18,615 bases of DNA from Monoglobus sp964617455 (GTDB lineage Bacteria > Bacillota > Clostridia > Monoglobales > Monoglobaceae): the NCBI GenBank assembly GCA_964617455.1, contig CAZTYF010000025.1, positions 1-18,615 on the forward strand, in the 5' to 3' direction. The position numbers and the translations under genes were made by a program. This document shows, in pieces, positions 15,442 to 18,615 of the stretch (positions are counted from its first letter, which is position 1; each line of letters begins with the position of its first letter). A model generated the notes under the pieces. The model was not told the origin of the DNA, ran no database searches, and worked only from the letters and a program-made list of their open reading frames with translations.

Positions 15442-15484
15442 TTTTCGTATTGTCTCTTTGCCGAGGGCAAAGGAGCGTTCGTGT

Positions 15485-16804
15485 TTATTGCTCCGAGTTT
15501 CTCAGGTCGACTATCCTTTTGGCCTTGCCGGTGGTGCGCTCAATGGATTTCGGTTCCGCCAGCCTGAGTTTTGCCCGAAGACCCAGCACACTGTTAAGGC
15601 GCTCCGACATTTCCCGACTCAGTTTTTCGACTTCCGAATACTTTTCAAGAAGGGAACCGTCGATGAGTTCAACCACGATTTCCAAATTGTCAAGCATATT
15701 TTCCCGACGAAGGATAAGTTGATAGTTGGGGCTGACTTGGGGGAATTCCAAAACAACGCTTTCGATTTCCGAAGGGAAGAGATTCACACCTTTGATTTTT
15801 ATCATATCGTCGGTTCTTCCCTGAATCGGAGCCAAACGATAGGAAGTTCTGCCGCATTCGCAAGGTTCTTTGATAAGGTACGAAATGTCTCGGGTTCTGT
15901 AGCGAATAACGGGCATCGCCTCTTTGGCAAGGGTGGTGATAACAACCTCGCCCGCCTCACCGGGAGGCAAGACTTCGCCGGTGGAGGGGTTGATTATTTC
16001 CACTATAAACATATCCTCATTGATGTGTTCCCCGCATTTCAGGATACACTCGCCTGAAACGCCGGGGCCCATAACTTCGGTCAGACCGTAATTGGAGGTG
16101 ACCAGCATATTAAGGGAATGCTCAAGATTGCTGCGCATATTTTCGCTCATGGCTTCCGAGCCGAACAGACCGTATTTGAGTTTCATTTTTTTCAGCAGGT
16201 CTTTTTCTTTTATGATTTCCGCCAAATATGTGGCATAGGACGGTGTGGCCACCAAGCCGGTTGCTCCAAAGTCCTCCATCAGCATCAGCTGGCGTTGGGT
16301 ATTGCCGCTGGATATGGGCACGATTGTGGCGCCCACTTTTTCGATTCCGTAGTGAAGACCGAATCCACCGGTGAACAGACCGTAGCCGAAGGAAATCTGA
16401 ACCACATCGGTCTCGTCGATTCCCGCCCCCATAACAATCCGAGCAATTGCCTCCGACCAGGTGTCAAGATCCTTTCGGGTGTAGCCTGCCACCACGGGTT
16501 TTCCCGTGGTGCCGGAAGAGGCGTGAATCCGAACAATCTTGCTCATCGGCTCGGCAAACAGTCCAAAGGGGTAGTTGTCGCGCAAATCGTCCTTTGTGGT
16601 GAAGGGCAGATTTTTGAGGTCATCAAGGGATTTCACCATGCTCGGTTTTATACCGAGCCCGTCAAACCTATCCCGATAGAACTTAACATTGTCATATGCC
16701 TTGTTCAGCATATATCCGAGGCGCTCCAACTGGATTTCTTCAATTTTCGAATGGTCTTTTTCGCATTCAATATCTCTGTTCCAGATTTTTACTTGTTCTT
16801 TCAT
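15485..16804 (-). CDS. paaK: Phenylacetate-CoA ligase family enzyme (aryl-CoA ligase)
   Basis: 439 aa adenylate-forming enzyme. It activates an arylacetate with ATP and CoA to arylacetyl-CoA, AMP and PPi. The AMP-binding P-loop SSGTTGKP is at 96-103, followed by FGYGLFTGGFGLHYG, ATPSYATYLAE, SNYGLTEVMGPG and, in the C-terminal lid, YRTRDIS, CECGRTSYRLAPIQGRTDDMIKIKG. The C-terminal lid domain is complete. The ATG at 16804 is preferred over one 8 codons upstream because AAGGAG precedes it at a 6-base gap and the upstream one has none. First gene of the cluster, with its own promoter at 16859-16887. In indole- or phenylpyruvate-using anaerobes PaaK beside IorAB allows salvage of arylacetates, or ATP gain in the reverse direction. 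Confidence 0.93.
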   Translation of the reverse strand: MKEQVKIWNRDIECEKDHSKIEEIQLERLGYMLNKAYDNVKFYRDRFDGLGIKPSMVKSLDDLKNLPFTTKDDLRDNYPFGLFAEPMSKIVRIHASSGTTGKPVVAGYTRKDLDTWSEAIARIVMGAGIDETDVVQISFGYGLFTGGFGLHYGIEKVGATIVPISSGNTQRQLMLMEDFGATGLVATPSYATYLAEIIKEKDLLKKMKLKYGLFGSEAMSENMRSNLEHSLNMLVTSNYGLTEVMGPGVSGECILKCGEHINEDMFIVEIINPSTGEVLPPGEAGEVVITTLAKEAMPVIRYRTRDISYLIKEPCECGRTSYRLAPIQGRTDDMIKIKGVNLFPSEIESVVLEFPQVSPNYQLILRRENMLDNLEIVVELIDGSLLEKYSEVEKLSREMSERLNSVLGLRAKLRLAEPKSIERTTGKAKRIVDLRNSEQ

Positions 16805-16858
16805 ACCTATCTCCTTTTCGAATTTCATATTGAATTCGTGAATTACTGCATTGTTAAC

Positions 16859-16887
16859 ATTATAGCATTAGGGGCGGTATATTGCAA
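16859..16887 (-). promoter_or_regulatory. Extended -10 promoter of the paaK-ior cluster, with adjacent palindrome
   Basis: On the minus strand, TTGCAA (16882-16887) and TATAAT (16859-16864) are 17 bases apart, with TGC in the extended -10 position. Directly downstream lies the 8-base palindrome TGTTAACA (16852-16859 region), which overlaps the expected start point and could be an operator. Confidence 0.8.
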
Positions 16888-16996
16888 GCACAATTTTACG
16901 GACATTGCAGAGTTTTTGCCGCGAATTTGTCAGCCGCCGATTTTGTACACAGCCTCGCCCCGTTCCCGTTTTATTGCAAATATTTCCTCAAAACCA

Positions 16997-17025
16997 TTGA
17001 CAAACATCGGAAAGTAAAGTATACT
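16997..17025 (+). promoter_or_regulatory. Sigma-A promoter of efp
   Basis: TTGACA (16997-17002), 17 bases, TATACT (17020-17025). The leader is about 70 bases and AGGAGG sits at 17088-17093. The spacer between this promoter and the divergent paaK promoter (16888-16996) shows nothing else that I can identify. Confidence 0.8.
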
Positions 17026-17103
17026 TGAGTGGGTGTGTTTGAGAGCATACTCGATTTGATATGATTATAATATATTTGTTCAATTATAGGAGGTACTGCG
17101 AAA

Positions 17104-17661
17104 ATGATTACAGCAGGTGATTTCAGAAACGGACTGACCTTTGAATATGACGGCAGCGTATGCCAGGTTATCGAGTTCCAGCATGTAAAACCCGGAAAGG
17201 GTGCGGCTTTTGTCAGAACAAAGTTCAAAAATGTCATTACCGGGGCGGTTGTTGAAAAGTCCTTTAATCCGACCGAAAAATTCGAAAAAGCCGTGGTTGA
17301 AAGACGGGACATGGAATACCTTTATCAGGACGGAGATTTGTACTACTTTATGGACCCGGAAACCTATGAGCAGGTTCCCCTGAGTGAATCCCAATTGGGA
17401 GATGCCTTGAAATTCGTCAAAGAGAATATGCAGGTCAAGTTTGTTTCGTTCAAGGGTAATATCTTCTCAGTGGAGCCGCCCACATTTGTCGAACTTGCCG
17501 TCACCCACACGGAGCCCGGAGTCAAGGGAAATACCGCGACAAATGTAACGAAGCCCGCCACCCTTGAGACGGGAGCGGTTGTGACTGTCCCCATGTTCAT
17601 CAATGAAGGCGATATGATCAGAGTCGACACCCGCACGGGTGAGTATATGGAGCGGGTATAA
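17104..17661 (+). CDS. efp: Translation elongation factor P
   Basis: 185 aa, the standard EF-P length. It binds between the P and E sites of ribosomes stalled on proline runs and helps peptide bond formation. The KOW-like N-terminal domain contains HVKPGKGAAFVR with Lys32 at the tip, the residue modified in most bacteria. Residues of about 65-125 are the first OB domain and 130-185 the second, ending in the family signature VDTRTGEYMERV. Lys32 rather than Arg argues against the rhamnosyl (EarP) system; no modification enzyme is nearby. In many Clostridia efp follows a pepP-type peptidase gene, but here it is alone under its own promoter. A 7-pair, long-loop inverted repeat (17679-17685 with 17706-17712) may end the transcript weakly. 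Confidence 0.97.
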   Translation: MITAGDFRNGLTFEYDGSVCQVIEFQHVKPGKGAAFVRTKFKNVITGAVVEKSFNPTEKFEKAVVERRDMEYLYQDGDLYYFMDPETYEQVPLSESQLGDALKFVKENMQVKFVSFKGNIFSVEPPTFVELAVTHTEPGVKGNTATNVTKPATLETGAVVTVPMFINEGDMIRVDTRTGEYMERV

Positions 17662-17767
17662 ACTCCCGAGTCTTAACAAAAATGCCGACAAAACCCCTTA
17701 AAATCGCATTTTCCCCGAGCACAAGCTACAAAAAGGAAAAAGAGGGAAAAAAAGGGTAAAAAAAGGG

Positions 17768-17796
17768 TTGACAAAGGCGGGGCAAGGTGATAGAAT
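17768..17796 (+). promoter_or_regulatory. Strong rightward promoter P1 with A-rich upstream tract
   Basis: TTGACA (17768-17773), 17 bases, TAGAAT (17791-17796). It is preceded by a long purine-rich A/G tract (17730-17767) that could act as an UP element. No reading frame follows. The architecture resembles tandem stable-RNA promoters of Firmicutes. Confidence 0.7.
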
Positions 17797-17800
17797 AAAC

Positions 17801-17827
17801 AAGCTGTCGCAGAGAGCGGCAGCTTTT
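17801..17827 (+). terminator. Terminator-like hairpin at the P1 start point
   Basis: AAGCTGTCGC (17801-17810) pairs with GCGGCAGCTT (17816-17825; one G:U pair), loop AGAGA, followed by TTTT at 17824-17827. It could end efp transcripts, or form the 5' end of P1 RNA, because P1 would start at about 17803. Confidence 0.55.
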
Positions 17828-17879
17828 AAAACCCGAAAAATCGCTCCGAAAAAAATTTTCAAAAAGATGAAAAAAAGAG

Positions 17880-17908
17880 TTGACAGGAGCGAAAAGATGT
17901 GGTAAACT
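17880..17908 (+). promoter_or_regulatory. Strong rightward promoter P2
   Basis: TTGACA (17880-17885), 17 bases, TAAACT (17903-17908), again with an A-rich tract directly upstream (17859-17879). The predicted start is near 17914, leading into structured sequence without an open frame. Confidence 0.75.
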
Positions 17909-17913
17909 TAAAA

Positions 17914-18615
17914 AGTTGCAAATTCAATCGGAAGTGAGCTTATGTAAGCTTTAGATTGAAGAAGACAAGCCCGGAACAGCCGAATAGCGGTGGGAGTACA
18001 ACGGAATTGCGCTACAGAGTGAAATTCTAAGGCAGACTCCTCAGTCATCGCTAAAGCGAAGCCGACTCCCCCTTTCAGGGGCACCTGCTGCGATGCAAAG
18101 CGAGTAGGAGCAAAGGGCTCCCAAAAAGCTTAAGCGGAGTGCACATTTTGGGAAAGAGGAGCAGTTTTCCATAGGGTTCCCAAAAAGCGCCAACGCAGTG
18201 CACTTTTTGGGAAAGAGGAGGAACCGCCGGGAGGGCGAAAGTTTTCTCGCTTGCGAGGAAACGAGCCAAAAGGCGAGTTCCGACGCCGCGCCAATGAAAT
18301 GCACATTTTGGGAAAGAGGAGCAGCCGCCGGAAAGGCGAAGCTTTTGCCCTTTAGGGCAAAACGAGAAAAAAGGCGGACTCAAAGCGCACAGAGTGCGCA
18401 AAGGGCTCCCAAAAAGCGCCAACGAAGTGCACTTTTTGGGAAAGAGGAGCAGCCGCCGGAAAGGCGAAGGTTTTCTCGCAAGCGAGAAAACGAGCAAAGA
18501 GGCGGACTCGAAGCGCACGGAGTGCGCGCAGGGCTCCCGCAAAGCGCCAATGAAATGCGCTTTGTGGGAAAGAGGAGGAAACCCGAAGCAGGCGCCGCTT
18601 TTGTCCGACAGGGCA
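17914..18615 (+). ncRNA. Candidate long structured non-coding RNA (runs off the window)
   Basis: Follows promoter P2 and contains no plus-strand frame of note. The first 200 bases nest several stems: TTCAATC/GATTGAA (17923-17929 with 17954-17960) around AGCTTA/TAAGCT (17937-17942 with 17945-17950); GGAGT/ACTCC (17993-17997 with 18036-18040) around GAATT/AATTC; CTCCT/AGGAG (18037-18041 with 18106-18110, an alternative partner for the same bases) around ATCGC/GCGAT (18047-18051 with 18090-18094) and CCCC/GGGG (18069-18072 with 18078-18081). From 18120 a hairpin repeat follows to the window edge. I do not recognise tmRNA, SRP RNA, RNase P, 6S, a T-box, tRNA or 16S. Function unknown; it could instead be a leader for a stable-RNA operon further right, or a block of intergenic repeats. 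Confidence 0.4.
18120..18615. repeat. Tandem hairpin repeat, 128-base period
   Basis: A 33-base hairpin element (arms CCCAAAA/TTTTGGG or variants) begins at 18120, 18179, 18408 and 18536; a copy lacking its left arm occupies 18288-18312 (expected start 18280). The last three copies are exactly 128 bases apart; the earlier spacings are 59 and 101. Each full unit also holds a CCGCC...GGCGG pair enclosing a variable stem-loop (18241-18262, 18343-18362, 18470-18491, and 18599-18615 cut by the edge) and a GCGCAC/GTGCGC hairpin (18385-18399, 18513-18527). GGGAAAGAGGAG follows every hairpin, five of five. Copies differ mainly by paired changes in the stems. Confidence 0.85.

Larger units (their letters stand above)
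17662..18615. other. 954-base gene-free region
   Basis: Between the efp stop and the window end I see no protein gene. Contents in order: a weak inverted repeat (17679-17712), a purine-rich tract (17730-17767), promoter P1 with a hairpin, promoter P2, a nested structured segment (17914-18110) and the tandem hairpin repeat (18120-18615). Minus-strand open frames here are by-products of the repeat. Confidence 0.7.

Noticed and set aside
15140..16057. Plus-strand open frame of 305 codons across iorA and paaK
   Set aside because: It is antisense to two well-conserved genes and crosses their boundary; no motif and no ribosome binding site.
17043..17071. Second efp promoter with TATAAT at 17066-17071
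   Set aside because: No acceptable -35 box lies at 16-18 bases upstream; the TTGACA-N17-TATACT promoter at 16997 explains expression.
17914..18110. tRNA, T-box, tmRNA, RNase P, SRP RNA or known riboswitch
   Set aside because: I looked for the T-loop GTTCGA, the T-box core, the tmRNA tag coding region and RNase P core sequences and found none. Recognition by eye is limited, so a covariance-model search would be decisive.
18075..18542. Minus-strand open frame of 155 codons and an overlapping one of 87 codons (18041-18304)
   Set aside because: The frames lie in the tandem repeat. The unit length of 128 is not a multiple of three, so the same DNA unit is read in different frames in successive copies (variants of FPKKCTSLALFGSPL, FPKCAFHWRGV and SQKVHCVGAFWEPYG), which is not how a repeat protein evolves. 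There is no ribosome binding site.
18120..18615. CRISPR array
   Set aside because: The repeat is 128 bases long with internal hairpins and no unique spacers of 30-40 bases; no cas genes are present.
17791..18615. Start of a 16S rRNA gene after the tandem promoters
   Set aside because: The promoter style fits, but the conserved 16S 5' sequence (AGAGTTTGATC) does not appear before the window ends. It may lie beyond the edge.

Overview
The window looks like chromosome of an anaerobic Gram-positive bacterium of the class Clostridia, probably an uncultured gut or rumen type. The grounds are strong AGGAGG-like ribosome binding sites before most genes, sigma-A promoters of the TTGACA-N17-TATAAT type, a ferredoxin-dependent indolepyruvate oxidoreductase, a secreted GH95 fucosidase, and the absence of respiratory or Gram-negative envelope genes. 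The taxon is inferred, not proven. I recognise no integrase, transposase, CRISPR array, tRNA or rRNA.

Layout. (1) 5-748, minus: a Sir2-type deacetylase with its own promoter and a structured leader. (2) 1004-3525, minus: a phosphosignalling pair (PP2C phosphatase then membrane-anchored FHA protein) from one strong promoter, followed by a secreted protein with a copper-amine-oxidase-like N-terminal domain. (3) 3862-7746, plus: a large secreted GH95 alpha-L-fucosidase family enzyme, divergent from the phosphatase. (4) 7891-8208, minus: a small TIGR04076-type protein. (5) 8453-10189, plus: KDPG aldolase and 2-keto-3-deoxygluconate kinase, the lower part of uronate or Entner-Doudoroff type catabolism. 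(6) 10331-16804, minus: a seven-gene cluster, in transcription order PaaK-type aryl-CoA ligase, IorA, IorB, tandem-ACT protein, methionine gamma-lyase family PLP enzyme, a 71-aa protein with ten cysteines, and a metallophosphoesterase with an extra C-terminal domain. (7) 17104-17661, plus: elongation factor P. (8) 17662-18615: a 954-base gene-free stretch.

How the genes work together. PaaK and IorAB meet at arylacetyl-CoA: IorAB interconverts arylpyruvates and arylacetyl-CoA with ferredoxin, and PaaK makes arylacetyl-CoA from the free acid, so the pair can salvage arylacetates into aromatic amino acids or ferment aromatic amino acids. The ACT protein is a plausible amino-acid sensor. KdgK phosphorylates KDG to KDPG and Eda splits it to pyruvate and glyceraldehyde 3-phosphate. 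The PP2C/FHA pair implies Ser/Thr phosphorylation by a kinase encoded elsewhere.

The most unusual region is 17768-18615. Two well-formed promoters with A-rich upstream tracts fire rightward into sequence with no credible reading frame but much nested inverted repetition. From 18120 a hairpin-bearing repeat recurs, settling into an exact 128-base period. Copies differ by compensatory changes in their stems while a GGGAAAGAGGAG segment stays invariant. This fits a long, strongly expressed structured RNA of unknown function. The alternatives are an unusually long leader for a stable-RNA operon beyond the window, or a REP-like intergenic repeat.
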